Virus record (IMG/VR): IMGVR_UViG_3300037088_001222
Coordinates: 1-48,485 of that record
Length of the DNA stretch: 48,485 bases
From: a virus
Direction: 5' to 3' (one strand)
Of this stretch, positions 31,365-39,676 are shown in pieces. Below the pieces are notes generated by a model. It saw nothing but the letters and a program-made list of their open reading frames with translations, searched no databases and was not told the DNA's origin. The stretch's first letter is position 1; every line of letters starts with the position of its first letter. Both the position numbers and the translations under genes were made by a program.

Positions 31365-33911
31365 TCACGCCGCCTGGCGCTGCTGGTCGTACGGCGGCAG
31401 TGCGATCTCCACTTTCCCGTCGGCGAACCGCAGCTGCGCGTCCGCCTGGTTCGCCACATCCATGTCGTGGGTGATCAGGTAAATCCGCTCGAACCCGGCG
31501 AGCTGCTGCAGCCGTCGCAGCATCGGCAGATAGTGTGGACGGTTCCCCGGGCTCAGCGGTCCCGTCGTCTCGTCGCGCCAGCAGGTCCGGATCGGCGTCG
31601 CGCTGCGCGTGTTCACATACGCCGCCAGCGCGTTCGCGAGCGCTTCATCGACCGGCACCTGCTCGCCGCCCGACAGGTCGCCGATGTCGCGTGGGGCCCC
31701 GCCGCGCTCGTTGTCGGTGACGAGGATCGAGAAGGTCTCCTTCATCCCGTCGCCGTTCTTGCTCTTCGAGACCCGCGCTTCCTGGGTGACGACTTCGACG
31801 GTGAACCGTGCGCCGAACGACGACAGCAGGAGGTCGTTCGTGAACGCCGAGACGGTCGGGCCCGCGTTCGCAATCTCGAGCGTCTGCAAACCGTCGCGTG
31901 CGAGCGCCTTCGCGAGCTGCTGCCACTCGACGAGTTCGGCGTCGAGCGTGCGCAGTCGGCCCTCGAGGTCCGCGAGCGTGGCTCGGCGGTCAGCGAGCGC
32001 CTGGCGCCGGCGATCGAGTTCCTTCCGTCCGGCGTCCACCCGCGCGAGCGTGCCCGTAGCCTGGTCCCACTCCCCGCGCAGCCCGGCGAGTTGGCCCTGC
32101 CAGCGTTGCGCCTGTTCGTTGGTCTGGTCGGCCGCAGCGAGTTCCGCCTTTGCCGAGTCCAGCCGCGTCTCTCGGTGCTGCTGGTCGACGTCGATCGAGC
32201 GCAGGTTCAACTCGGTCGCCTGCCACGCCTGCGCGGCCCGTTCCTCGGCCGCCTGCTCGGCCGCGGTGCGATCAGCGGTCGCCCGGTCGCGGTCCGCGAT
32301 CAGTTCCTCCTCGCGCGCCAGCGCGCGCGCCTGAATCTCCGGCCTGGCGGCGTCGGCGGTCCGTGGCGCCTCGTCCCGCTTTCGCCGCAGGTCCTCGAGC
32401 CGGGTCTCGGCCTCCGCCACCTTTGTAACGAGCGCCGCCTTCGCCTGGTGCTTCTTCTTCGCGGCGTCGAGTTCGCCGATCGTCGTCGCGATGATCGACA
32501 GCTGGTCAGCCGCGGCATGCAGGTCGGCGTTGAGAGTTGACAGTTGAGAGTTGAGCGACGGCACGGCGCCGGCTTTCTCGCGGAGGGGCTCGATCCGGCC
32601 CTTCGCCGCGATCGCCTGCACCAGGAACTGGCAGCCGGCATATTCGCCGCTCGCCTGGCAGGGGACGTCATCGACGAGTTGAGCGTCGGCCTCGGCCCGT
32701 TTCAGGTCCTTCTCGGCTGTCTGCGCGTCGTACAGCGCGGCCTGCACCGCTCGAGAGGCCGTGACGATCTCGGACCGCTTGTCCAGCCAGCGCGCCTGGT
32801 CGTCGCGTGCTGTGCGCAGGTGCTCGTCCGTCTCCTCCACTGCGACGATCGCCGCCTTGATGCCCGCGGCGTCGGCCAGCAACGCCTCGTTGTTGGCGAT
32901 CCGTTCGTCGAGGTCCTTCAGTGTGGCGGCGAGGTCCCGATCGAGCTTGTCGAGTTCTACGCGCAGAGTCGCCGAGTTCTTCTGGGACCGGGCTTCGAGG
33001 TCGCGCATCGCGCGCGCGTGGGCGTCGGCGAGCCGCTTCCGTTCATCAACAAGCCCCTGTTCGGCGGCTTTGCCGGCCGCCTCCACGCGCTTGCGCTCCG
33101 CCGCCGCGGTCGCGAGTTCGGTTTCGATTGCCCGGACCTTCTGCAGCACGACCGCCCGAGCCGCCACCTGGTCCTGCACCGTGGCCAGCTGCGCCTCGAC
33201 GTCCGCAATCGATTGCGCCAGCGCGGTGCGCCGCCGCTCAGCCCCGGCCGCCTCGGAGTTGAGCAGGGCGCCCTCCGTGTCGAGCGCGTCGTCCTCTGTG
33301 GGCCTGACGTCCCGCTCGAGGATCTCCCGCTGCGCCAGCATCCGGCCGCGTCCGGCGTCCACGAGCCCGGCTGCCGTCTTCGCCACCTGGCTCATCGCGT
33401 CGAGCCGCTCGAGGCCAAGGAACTTTGCGAACAGGTCCTTGCGCTTCGACTTCTCGAGGCTACTGAACCGCCCGCTGCCGTCCTGCGCGGAGAACGCGGA
33501 CGCGGCGAGCACTGCGCGCGGCGGGAAGATTCTCGCTATGCACTGGTCGTACGTGGTGACCTTGCCGTCGTTGAGCACGGTGCGCGTGCCGTCCGGGTCC
33601 ACGCGGACGATGACGGCTTCGCTGGCGCGCTTCACGGCGTCGACGTTGAGCCGGCACTGATAGACGGCGCCTTCGAGATCGAACGCCGCTTCGAGGTAGC
33701 TGTCGCGGTCGTGGGCGTAATCGCTGATGTCCTTCGAGCGGGTAAAGAACTGGCGGTAGAGGCAGGCGAGCGGCGCCTCCAGGAACGTGGACTTCCCTTC
33801 CCCGTTTTCGCCGACCAGCGCAATCAGGCCGCTCGGCAGCTGCGTGCAGTCGACAGTGACGGCATCGGCGTAGCGGAGGACGCCTCGGATGGTCAGAGAT
33901 AGCTGCCTCAC
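31365..33911 (-). CDS. SbcC/Rad50-like ATPase
   Basis: An 848-residue SMC-type ATPase. Walker A GENGEGKST (34-42) near the N-terminus, two long coiled coils, a hook region with CQASGEYAGC, and a C-terminal lobe with LSGGEQVPVDEALANALAAY and IYLITHDMD. Canonical hooks use CxxC; here the two Cys are eight apart. The GTG start (33911) overlaps the upstream stop (GTGA). The long open frame upstream to 34214 is on another gene. Together with the SbcD-like gene it forms a nuclease that processes DNA ends. A heptanucleotide repeat sits in the coiled coil. Confidence 0.88.
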   Translation of the reverse strand: MRQLSLTIRGVLRYADAVTVDCTQLPSGLIALVGENGEGKSTFLEAPLACLYRQFFTRSKDISDYAHDRDSYLEAAFDLEGAVYQCRLNVDAVKRASEAVIVRVDPDGTRTVLNDGKVTTYDQCIARIFPPRAVLAASAFSAQDGSGRFSSLEKSKRKDLFAKFLGLERLDAMSQVAKTAAGLVDAGRGRMLAQREILERDVRPTEDDALDTEGALLNSEAAGAERRRTALAQSIADVEAQLATVQDQVAARAVVLQKVRAIETELATAAAERKRVEAAGKAAEQGLVDERKRLADAHARAMRDLEARSQKNSATLRVELDKLDRDLAATLKDLDERIANNEALLADAAGIKAAIVAVEETDEHLRTARDDQARWLDKRSEIVTASRAVQAALYDAQTAEKDLKRAEADAQLVDDVPCQASGEYAGCQFLVQAIAAKGRIEPLREKAGAVPSLNSQLSTLNADLHAAADQLSIIATTIGELDAAKKKHQAKAALVTKVAEAETRLEDLRRKRDEAPRTADAARPEIQARALAREEELIADRDRATADRTAAEQAAEERAAQAWQATELNLRSIDVDQQHRETRLDSAKAELAAADQTNEQAQRWQGQLAGLRGEWDQATGTLARVDAGRKELDRRRQALADRRATLADLEGRLRTLDAELVEWQQLAKALARDGLQTLEIANAGPTVSAFTNDLLLSSFGARFTVEVVTQEARVSKSKNGDGMKETFSILVTDNERGGAPRDIGDLSGGEQVPVDEALANALAAYVNTRSATPIRTCWRDETTGPLSPGNRPHYLPMLRRLQQLAGFERIYLITHDMDVANQADAQLRFADGKVEIALPPYDQQRQAA
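32529..32555. repeat. Heptanucleotide tandem repeat GTTGASA inside the SbcC-like gene
   Basis: Units GTTGAGA, GTTGACA, GTTGAGA, GTTGAG are consecutive. Read on the coding strand, they give LNSQLSTLN, a leucine-patterned part of the coiled coil. Three 7-bp units equal 7 codons, so the array matches the heptad period. Confidence 0.8.
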
Positions 33912-34387
33912 GCGGCACCTCCGTTCTCGCGCGGCGTTTCGGCATTCACGATCGTTCCGGGGACTGGCCTGGCGGCGTTGTATTCGCCGTCCCACGCGAA
34001 CATCGGCTTCAGATCCAGCGCCACGCAGACGTCGAGGTAGTGCGCGTACAGGTCCTTGTCGTTGTAGAACGCCACGTGACACTGCTCGTACCAGCACTTG
34101 AACTCGCCGAGCAGCGTCATCGCCTTCGGCCCGCGGTGCGCGCCCTCCGCACCCCGCGCCTCCAGCATCGCGTCGGCCAGCAGGTATGCGCTTCGCGCAC
34201 AGGTCCCGGCCCATTCGCGGTCGCCCTCGCTGTCTGGTTCGTTCGGGCCGACCGAAATCTCGGAATTGGCCTGGAGGCCCATCATCGACATGGCGGCGAA
34301 GTGGTCGCGCAGCCTCATGCCTTCGTCAGCGAGCGGCACGTTTTCGGAGACCGGGAACGCCGGCCCGCCATCGTGTTCGTATTTCAT
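33908..34387 (-). CDS. Conserved phage protein of the GGPAFP type
   Basis: A 159-residue protein that begins MKYEHDGGPAFPVSENVPLA and has DEGMRLRDHFAAMSMMGL, the hallmark of a small phage protein of unknown role found in many phages. The middle has ARSAYLLADAMLEAR and FKCWYEQCHVAFYND. It overlaps SbcD by 4 bp upstream (ATGA) and SbcC by 4 bp downstream (GTGA), so all three are coupled. Function unknown. Confidence 0.7.
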   Translation of the reverse strand: MKYEHDGGPAFPVSENVPLADEGMRLRDHFAAMSMMGLQANSEISVGPNEPDSEGDREWAGTCARSAYLLADAMLEARGAEGAHRGPKAMTLLGEFKCWYEQCHVAFYNDKDLYAHYLDVCVALDLKPMFAWDGEYNAARPVPGTIVNAETPRENGGAA

Positions 34388-35637
34388 GCGGCCACCTCGT
34401 GCTTCTGTCCGCTCTCCATGTTGGCGACCAACGTCGCGACCGCCGAGAGCACGTCCGGGCCGTCCCGGTGCTCGAGGTCCGCGAGCTTCTGCAGGACCGT
34501 GGCGGCGACGTTGCTGCCACCGTTCGCGCGCGACCAGGCGTCGATCTTCTCGGCCAGCGTCTTCGCCGCCGCGACTTCCTCGGAGCGGAGGCCGCGGTCG
34601 GGAATGGCGACGGGTTCGAGCTCCAGGCGCGCGGCGCCAGCGAACTGCGCGCGGACGACGTCCTCCGCGACAATAGACCGCTCCGACGCGGGGAAGCGGA
34701 ACCGCACCCGCACCTCACATCCGTCCCACGTCGACGGGGCGCCTTCCATCTCCCCGCCGGGCCCGCGCGTGGCCCGCCAGGTGAAGCCGTATTCGCGCGT
34801 GAACTCGCCCTCGACGTGGTACAGGGCCGGCGTCTGAATCGGCACCGACGTGACCGACGGCGGCAGCCTGGCGCGATCGTCGAAATACTCGACGAGCAGG
34901 AATCGCTTCTCCTCCAGCTCGCCGAAATTACAGGGCGCCACCGAACCGCAGTACCACGCCTGCGCGCTGTCGAACTGTTGCGGCTTGTGCACGTGGCCGA
35001 GGATTTTCGGGAACGGACCGAGCAGTTGGAGCGTCTCGCGCGAGATCTCGATCTCGCGACCGATTGAGGGTTGAAAGTTCGACAGCGTCGCGCCGGCGAC
35101 GTTGATGTGTCCCAGGAACAAAGGCAGGTCGCCGCACCGCATGACGCCGTCCTCGATCTCCGCCGCGAGTCCCTGGAGGATGTCCCCGAGCGCCGCACCG
35201 CCGGCCTGCTGAGTGTCGGCCGCGCTCGCTCCGGCAGCGATGAGGCCAGAGCGAGCGGGATACGGCAGGCAGCCGACGATGGCTGTGGCGCCCGTCGGGA
35301 GCGGGACGCGGAGAGTGCGGGGGCTGACGACGACATAGATAGGCCACGCGGCCGCGAGCCTCGAAAAGATCAGGCTGTCGCCGGGAACGCCGTGGTTGCC
35401 TTCCACGCAGACAATCGGCGCCCGGGCGGCCATCCGCTGGAACCGTTCGGCGATCGCATTGCGGTCATCCACGGACGACCGCTGATCGAAGAGGTCGCCA
35501 GCCTGGAGCCAGAGGGCCAGGCTCGGCAGGGACAGACCGTAGTCGATGATTGAATCGAGCGCGGCGACGTACGCGGCGTCGCGGAAATGTCCGCTCCGCT
35601 TGTGCACGTCGCCGATGCAGACGATCTGGTGCGTCAT
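34384..35637 (-). CDS. SbcD/Mre11-like nuclease
   Basis: A 417-residue metallophosphoesterase: GDVHKRSGH (motif I), LQAGDLFDQ (II), CVEGNHGVPGD (III), then LFLGHINVAGA and ILGHVHKPQQFD. These are the metal-binding residues of Mre11/SbcD. The C-terminal part is a capping region with a long helix. It pairs with the SbcC-like protein two genes downstream, and a GGPAFP protein sits between. It likely resects or cleans DNA ends to feed annealing. Confidence 0.9.
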   Translation of the reverse strand: MTHQIVCIGDVHKRSGHFRDAAYVAALDSIIDYGLSLPSLALWLQAGDLFDQRSSVDDRNAIAERFQRMAARAPIVCVEGNHGVPGDSLIFSRLAAAWPIYVVVSPRTLRVPLPTGATAIVGCLPYPARSGLIAAGASAADTQQAGGAALGDILQGLAAEIEDGVMRCGDLPLFLGHINVAGATLSNFQPSIGREIEISRETLQLLGPFPKILGHVHKPQQFDSAQAWYCGSVAPCNFGELEEKRFLLVEYFDDRARLPPSVTSVPIQTPALYHVEGEFTREYGFTWRATRGPGGEMEGAPSTWDGCEVRVRFRFPASERSIVAEDVVRAQFAGAARLELEPVAIPDRGLRSEEVAAAKTLAEKIDAWSRANGGSNVAATVLQKLADLEHRDGPDVLSAVATLVANMESGQKHEVAA

Positions 35638-35646
35638 CGGCGCGCC

Positions 35647-36789
35647 TCAGTACTTCCCGCCAGCCGCGGCGGGCAGATCGTCGTCCGTCACGCCAGCGTC
35701 CTCGAACAGCCCGGGCTCCCACGGTTTCAGTTCGGTGATGACCTGGCCGCCCTTTTTCCCGGGCTCGTCGACCATCTCCACGACAATCTTCTGGTCGCGC
35801 GCCTTCTCCGCGAACTTGCCGATCGCCTCGTCGAAGGTGAACGCCTCGCGGCCATCGTCGAGCGTGACGAAATACCGCGTGTAGGGGCGTCCCTTGTCGG
35901 CCGTCTTGCCGCTCTGCGCCTCCACCTTGACCACGACCGGGCCGTTCGGCTTCTCCGGCTCGCGGCGCTGCTCCTGCTGCGCCTGCCGGGCCTGCTGCTG
36001 CGTCTCGGCCGGTGCCTGCCGCCCCTGACTGGTCTCGGCCGCTGTCTCGCGCACCGCCTCGACGTCGATGACGTCCGGCTCGGGCCGGCTCGCCTGGGGG
36101 TAGAGGGCCGCGGTGCCCATCAGCCGCCGCTCGGTGACCATCCGCGCCTGCGCGGGGTCGTTCATGTTCGGCTGAAAGGACACGCGGAGCGCGACGAAGG
36201 GCTTCTCCAGGTCGCGCGCGTCGTACTTGCTGGGGATGCCCCACGTGTCGCGCGCCGCGGCGTTGCACGCTTTCGCTTCGCACAACCGGAGGCCGAAGCG
36301 TCGCGCCTGTGCGATCTGCCCTGACTTCATCCCGGCGACCTGCGGGCTGCCGTCGCGGAGATCGACTTCGGCGGTCCGCTCGATCACGCGCGCACTGCCG
36401 TCGAAGTCGGTGTAGGTCAACCGCGCGCGCATCTCCCAGTAGTTCGGGATCGTGCGGTCGTCGGTGCGGACCGTCGTGTAGGAGGCGCCGGCGGCAGAGG
36501 CGATCTTGTTGAGCGCCACCTTCGTCAGCGACCGCTCGTTCTGCCCGCGGTGGAACAAGTTGCTGTGGTACGTGTCCACGCCGATGCCCTGATCGTCCAC
36601 GCGCGGATCGAGCACGACGACGGACGGCGCGATGACGTGCTGGGGCGCGAGCGCCGAGATGCTGACCGCCGGCGACAGGACGTGCGCGACCTGCTGCCAT
36701 TCGCGGATGCGCTCGGCGAGCTGCTGCGGTTGCGTGATCTGCATGGAGGCCGTCTTTTCGAGCCGTGCGAGTGCGGTGGTGTCAGCCAC
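35647..36789 (-). CDS. Probable DNA annealing/recombination protein
   Basis: A 380-residue protein. Residues 80-240 carry LNKIASAAGASYTTV, EVDLRDGSPQVAGM, RRFGLRLCEAKACNAAAR and LEKPFVALRVSFQ, a pattern seen in phage proteins placed with recombination nucleases. The C-terminal region (RYFVTLDDGREAFTFDEA, then KIVVEMVDEPGKKGG) is beta-rich and could be an OB-like ssDNA-binding unit. A Gln-rich linker joins them. The GTG start follows the previous gene's TAA within 3 bp. The annealing role is inferred from neighbours (SbcCD, RuvC). Confidence 0.55.
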   Translation of the reverse strand: MADTTALARLEKTASMQITQPQQLAERIREWQQVAHVLSPAVSISALAPQHVIAPSVVVLDPRVDDQGIGVDTYHSNLFHRGQNERSLTKVALNKIASAAGASYTTVRTDDRTIPNYWEMRARLTYTDFDGSARVIERTAEVDLRDGSPQVAGMKSGQIAQARRFGLRLCEAKACNAAARDTWGIPSKYDARDLEKPFVALRVSFQPNMNDPAQARMVTERRLMGTAALYPQASRPEPDVIDVEAVRETAAETSQGRQAPAETQQQARQAQQEQRREPEKPNGPVVVKVEAQSGKTADKGRPYTRYFVTLDDGREAFTFDEAIGKFAEKARDQKIVVEMVDEPGKKGGQVITELKPWEPGLFEDAGVTDDDLPAAAGGKY

Positions 36790-36792
36790 GGG

Positions 36793-36999
36793 TTATTTCT
36801 CCTGTCTCAAGGCGTCGGCTTGCCGGCGCCGGATCTTTTCGTTTTCGCGGTCCGCCTGGTGGCGGGCCCGTGCTCGATCCGCTGTCGTGTTCCGCTCCGC
36901 GCGCCGCACGATCGCGGCGAGCCGCTGTCCGTCGCGCGCGTCGGCGACCCGCTGCAGCGCGTCCAGGTGGCTGCCGACTTTCGCGAGCGTCTCACCCAC
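36793..36999 (-). CDS. 68-aa coiled-coil protein
   Basis: A short helical, charged protein (MGETLAKVGSHLDALQRVAD at the start, RARARHQADRENEKIRRRQA later), probably a coiled coil or RNA/DNA-binding basic helix. The GTG start (36999) overlaps the end of the upstream gene by 8 bp. Its 3' end holds the ribosome site of the annealing gene. Function unknown. Confidence 0.5.
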   Translation of the reverse strand: MGETLAKVGSHLDALQRVADARDGQRLAAIVRRAERNTTADRARARHQADRENEKIRRRQADALRQEK

Positions 37000-37453
37000 G
37001 AGCGGCCCCTTCTTGTTCGCGCGCGATCGCGAAGCGGAGGACGCCCTCGGCGGCCTGCACACCGGCGTAGATCCCGAGCGGCTGCCGCTCGACTTCCAGC
37101 GTGAGCCAGGCACACACGCGCGGATACCAGCGGCCGAGCATCTTGGCGGTGAACCAGGAGACCTGCTCGCCGAACTGCGGGGAGCCGGGCCTCACCGGGC
37201 GCTGCTCGTGTCCAGTCAGCTCGGACCGCACGAGGATCGCGCCCTCCGCGTCGCAGATGCGCGGCGCAGCCAGGCCGGACCGCGGCGGCAGGACGCCGAG
37301 CCAGAGCCCGAGCGCCGGGTCGAGCTCGCAGAGCGGCAGCGCTTGGAGCCGCGTGGCCGGCGCCCCGTGGACTTCGACCGCCATCTGGCCCATCGCGACC
37401 GCGGTGTGCATGAGTTCTTGTGTGAGTGCTGAGGATTCGTGTAAGATCGTCAC
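36992..37453 (-). CDS. 153-aa protein, unknown
   Basis: It starts at GTG 37453 with AAAGGA upstream. The sequence (SALTQELMHTAVAMGQMAVE, later QVSWFTAKMLGRWYPRVCAW) suggests an alpha/beta domain with a Trp-rich middle. No catalytic motif is clear. A 9-bp hairpin lies in the gap upstream (37475-37508). Confidence 0.5.
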   Translation of the reverse strand: MTILHESSALTQELMHTAVAMGQMAVEVHGAPATRLQALPLCELDPALGLWLGVLPPRSGLAAPRICDAEGAILVRSELTGHEQRPVRPGSPQFGEQVSWFTAKMLGRWYPRVCAWLTLEVERQPLGIYAGVQAAEGVLRFAIAREQEGAARG

Positions 37454-37474
37454 TGCTTCGTTCCTTTCGATTTG

Positions 37475-37508
37475 CGGGCCGGCGCTGGTTGTGACAGCAG
37501 CCGGCCCG
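37475..37508 (-). promoter_or_regulatory. 9-bp stem hairpin in early operon gap
   Basis: CGGGCCGGC (37475-37483) and GCCGGCCCG (37500-37508) form a perfect stem with an inner GCTG/CAGC extension. It lies 22 bp upstream of a GTG start, with no U-run after it. A role in RNA stability or attenuation is possible. Confidence 0.4.
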
Positions 37509-37520
37509 AGTTGTTTCCGC

Positions 37521-37895
37521 CTACCTTCGGGTCATCCACGCCGCCACGATCACGGCCACCACGAACGCGCGCCAGAACCAGACAGCGCCGCGGCCCGCAA
37601 ACGTCGGTTCCCCAAATGCGAGCGAGCAGCCACCTTCCTTGCGCCACGTCTCGTAGCGCACGACCCGCCGCGCGTGCCGCAGCAACCGGATGGCGTTCGT
37701 GATCGGCCAGCCCTTGATGCGCTCGACCGGCCAGCCGTCGCGCCCAACGAAGACGAGGCGGTCGGCATCGAGACAGGTGCAGTCGTTCGCATCGAAGAGA
37801 AACCCGGAGTGACACAGGCAGCAGTGGACGTCCCACGCGTGGCCGTGTTTGCACACCATGTCGGTGGTCACCACTGCGTCGCAGTCGGTTCCCAT
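37521..37895 (-). CDS. 124-aa Cys-rich protein with C-terminal membrane segment
   Basis: The N-terminus holds many Cys and His (CKHGHAWDVHCCLCHSGF, then DCTCL), a likely zinc site. The middle is basic and helical. The C-terminus is hydrophobic (WFWRAFVVAVIVAAWMTRR), a probable membrane anchor. It may attach a zinc domain to the inner membrane. Function unknown. Confidence 0.6.
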   Translation of the reverse strand: MGTDCDAVVTTDMVCKHGHAWDVHCCLCHSGFLFDANDCTCLDADRLVFVGRDGWPVERIKGWPITNAIRLLRHARRVVRYETWRKEGGCSLAFGEPTFAGRGAVWFWRAFVVAVIVAAWMTRR

Positions 37896-37910
37896 CTACG
37901 TCCTCGCCTT

Positions 37911-38126
37911 TCAACAACCAATCCGGACGTACCACGTCTTGATGCAGGTCCCGACCAGCGGACCCGGCCAGGGCTTCTGCTCGCGCTGGACCAGTCCGTG
38001 CTTTACCGCCCACGACAGCCTGCGTTCGTCCACTGGCGTGAGTTGCCCAATGCTGGCGATCTCCTCCCGGCCGGCGAAGATCGCCAGCAACTCGGTGATA
38101 CGCTCGCGATGACGGCTGCTCTCCAT
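37911..38126 (-). CDS. 71-aa protein, unknown
   Basis: A small helical protein (SSRHRERITELLAIFAGREE, then IGQLTPVDERRLSWAVKHGL). The chosen ATG is 38126. The pattern VDERRLSWAVKHGLVQREQK could be a small winged helix. It lies 7 bp after the upstream stop. Confidence 0.5.
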   Translation of the reverse strand: MESSRHRERITELLAIFAGREEIASIGQLTPVDERRLSWAVKHGLVQREQKPWPGPLVGTCIKTWYVRIGC

Positions 38127-38133
38127 TGCTCGC

Positions 38134-38385
38134 TCACTTCCCGTGAAACCGAATCCGCGGTCGTCTGCCGTCGAGCGCCCAGCCCGGCGACTGCCAGCCG
38201 CAATCCGTGCAGCGTTGGGCCATCCGGTCCGGCGCAAAGTCGTAGACCAGTGCGTGCCCGTGCACCGCGCCGCACCACCACTGCCCGACCGCGCGCGTGA
38301 GCCGGGCGAGTTGCCCGGTCGGGTGCGGTCCGGCCTGATTGCCTACCGCCTCAACCCTCGCCCGGCTCACGCTCAGGGTCGTCAT
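38134..38385 (-). CDS. 83-aa zinc-finger-like protein
   Basis: WWCGAVHGHALVYDFAPDRM is followed by RCTDCGWQSPGWALDGRR, giving a C ... C-x2-C motif and a basic end. Its start overlaps the upstream stop (ATGA). A small zinc protein; function unknown. Confidence 0.5.
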   Translation of the reverse strand: MTTLSVSRARVEAVGNQAGPHPTGQLARLTRAVGQWWCGAVHGHALVYDFAPDRMAQRCTDCGWQSPGWALDGRRPRIRFHGK

Positions 38386-38591
38386 CGCTTCTCCAGTCGC
38401 GCGCCTTCGCCGGGCGCGAGCAGATGCCCGAACCGCTCCCGCAATTCGTCGGCGTCCTCGCCCACCAGGTCATAGACCGACACGGCGGCCAATGCCGGCA
38501 CGAGCTTGCGCGTGGTCGCGAACGCCTCGCGCGGGTCGCGCGCGTAGACGTAGTAGGTGCCAAGCGGCGTGCGGTTGATGTGCAGCGTCAT
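38382..38591 (-). CDS. 69-aa protein, unknown
   Basis: MTLHINRTPLGTYYVYARDP, then REAFATTRKLVPALAAVSVY and DLVGEDADELRERF suggest a beta hairpin plus helices. ATG 38591 overlaps the upstream stop. Coupled on both sides. Unrecognised. Confidence 0.5.
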   Translation of the reverse strand: MTLHINRTPLGTYYVYARDPREAFATTRKLVPALAAVSVYDLVGEDADELRERFGHLLAPGEGARLEKR

Positions 38592-38911
38592 GAGAAGCGC
38601 CTCTTCGCTGGCGCGGGAAGATCCGCCGCGATCGCGGCAGACTCTCTCCGTGGAAATCTCGCCGGCCGCCGGTCCGACGTCGCCGGCGCGCGGTGCGCGT
38701 CGATCCACGCATCGAGATCCGCGAGCAGGAATCGCAGCCGGCCGGACTTCACGTACCGCTCGCGCTGCCCGTCCGCGGCTTGCCGCTCCATCACCCGCCC
38801 GTCCGTCCGCACGCAGGCGATGCGCCCTTCCTCGGCGAAGCGATAGAGCGAACTCACGGGCAGCCCGAGGTAGGCGGCAGCGTCGGTGGCCGAGAGCCAG
38901 CGGCGCGTCAT
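38588..38911 (-). CDS. MerR/excisionase-type HTH protein (possible Xis)
   Basis: A 107-residue protein: MTRRWLSATDAAAYLGLPVS, then SLYRFAEEGRIACVRTDG and RLRFLLADLDAWIDAH, a standard Xis/HTH_17 fold, followed by a basic tail. Its location early in the leftward operon, near the immunity region, suits an excisionase or a transcription regulator. It overlaps both neighbours by 4 bp. Confidence 0.7.
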   Translation of the reverse strand: MTRRWLSATDAAAYLGLPVSSLYRFAEEGRIACVRTDGRVMERQAADGQRERYVKSGRLRFLLADLDAWIDAHRAPATSDRRPARFPRRESAAIAADLPAPAKRRFS

Positions 38912-39303
38912 CGGCTCACCGCCTTCGCCATCCGGACCTTCACGCGCACGAACTGCATCGCGGCCTCCGCCAGGCGCGTTGCCGCGAGCACCGCCGCATC
39001 CTCGCGTTCGACGTGCGCGCCGCGTTCGTGCGCCATGCGATCGAGGTAGTCGAGCACGATCGAATCCGGGAGTTGATCGAGCAGGGACAGTGGGAAGCCT
39101 TGGACGCCGCTCGTGAGCCGGGAGAACTGGGCCTCGCTCATCCTGCAGTCGCTGGCGAGCGCCTTGCGCGCCGTCCCGCCGGCATCGATCGCGTCATTGA
39201 GGCACCGCAGGGCGAGGCGCTTGTCCTCGCGATCGACGAGCGCCGCGTCCGGCTCCTCGTGGTAACGCGTGGTAAGTGCATTCCCTAGCGTTGCGGTTCT
39301 CAT
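38908..39303 (-). CDS. CII-like regulatory protein
   Basis: A 131-residue helical protein with KRLALRCLNDAIDAGG, RMSEAQFSRLTSGVQGFPL (HTH-like) and SIVLDYLDRMAHERGAHV. It resembles phage regulators of the CII/CP76 kind. It is the second gene after the leftward promoter. A role in lysogeny control is inferred from fold-like pattern and position. Confidence 0.5.
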   Translation of the reverse strand: MRTATLGNALTTRYHEEPDAALVDREDKRLALRCLNDAIDAGGTARKALASDCRMSEAQFSRLTSGVQGFPLSLLDQLPDSIVLDYLDRMAHERGAHVEREDAAVLAATRLAEAAMQFVRVKVRMAKAVSR

Positions 39304-39348
39304 TGGCAGATCCTCGTGCTCGTGAACCTCAGCAGCCCTACCCCACCG

Positions 39349-39371
39349 GCGCCGGTCTCATCAGCCGGCGC
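39349..39371 (-). promoter_or_regulatory. Hairpin between first and second leftward gene
   Basis: GCGCCGG (39349-39355) and CCGGCGC (39365-39371) form a 7-bp stem with a 9-nt loop, in the 75-bp gap after the HTH gene. It may be an attenuator; no U-run follows. Confidence 0.4.
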
Positions 39372-39378
39372 TGCCCAC

Positions 39379-39579
39379 CTACGCGGCCTCGCTGGCGCGC
39401 ACGCGGTCGATGTACTTCCGGATCTTCGCGAGCGTCCTGTCGTGCATCTTCGGGTTGGGCGTGTTGAGGATTCGATAGATCGCCTGGCGCGTGACGCCGT
39501 GAATCTCGCGCGCGAGATCCTCGTACGTCAGGTCGCGGTCGATCCGGATGCGGTTCAGTTCAAGGACTTCGTTCAACAC
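39379..39579 (-). CDS. Cro-like HTH protein, first gene of the leftward operon
   Basis: A 66-residue protein with GTG start (39579): VLNEVLELNRIRIDRD, LTYEDLAREIHGVTRQAIYR, then MHDRTLAKIRKYI. This is a compact lambda-type HTH, shorter than repressors, like Cro. The frame is open upstream, but a perfect -35 and a -10 lie there, so transcription starts near the GTG and translation may be leaderless. It likely competes with the divergent gene product at the TTACGTRATG sites. Confidence 0.65.
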   Translation of the reverse strand: MLNEVLELNRIRIDRDLTYEDLAREIHGVTRQAIYRILNTPNPKMHDRTLAKIRKYIDRVRASEAA

Positions 39580-39586
39580 GATGGCA

Positions 39587-39615
39587 ATCTTAAGGGCGAC
39601 CTTACGTAATGTCAA
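39587..39615 (-). promoter_or_regulatory. Leftward early promoter (leaderless transcript predicted)
   Basis: On the minus strand, TTGACA (39615-39610) is separated by 17 bp from TAAGAT (39592-39587). The start site would fall at about 39580, right at the GTG of the Cro-like gene. The spacer holds TTACGTAATG. Confidence 0.7.
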
Positions 39616-39644
39616 TAGACAAACGGATAATATTTTACGTGATG
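39602..39644. promoter_or_regulatory. Candidate operators TTACGTAATG / TTACGTGATG
   Basis: Direct repeats TTACGTAATG (39602-39611) and TTACGTGATG (39635-39644), 33 bp apart, about three helical turns. The core TTACGTAA is palindromic. The first copy lies in the spacer of the leftward promoter, the second near a GATAAT -10-like element (39625-39630) of the rightward side. Confidence 0.55.
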
Positions 39645-39676
39645 GCAAGTGCCTGAAGTCCCTAGACTTAGCGGTC

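Noticed and set aside
33912-34214. Upstream extension of the SbcC-like frame
   Set aside because: It overlaps the GGPAFP gene out of frame, and the Walker A sits at the normal distance from the GTG at 33911.
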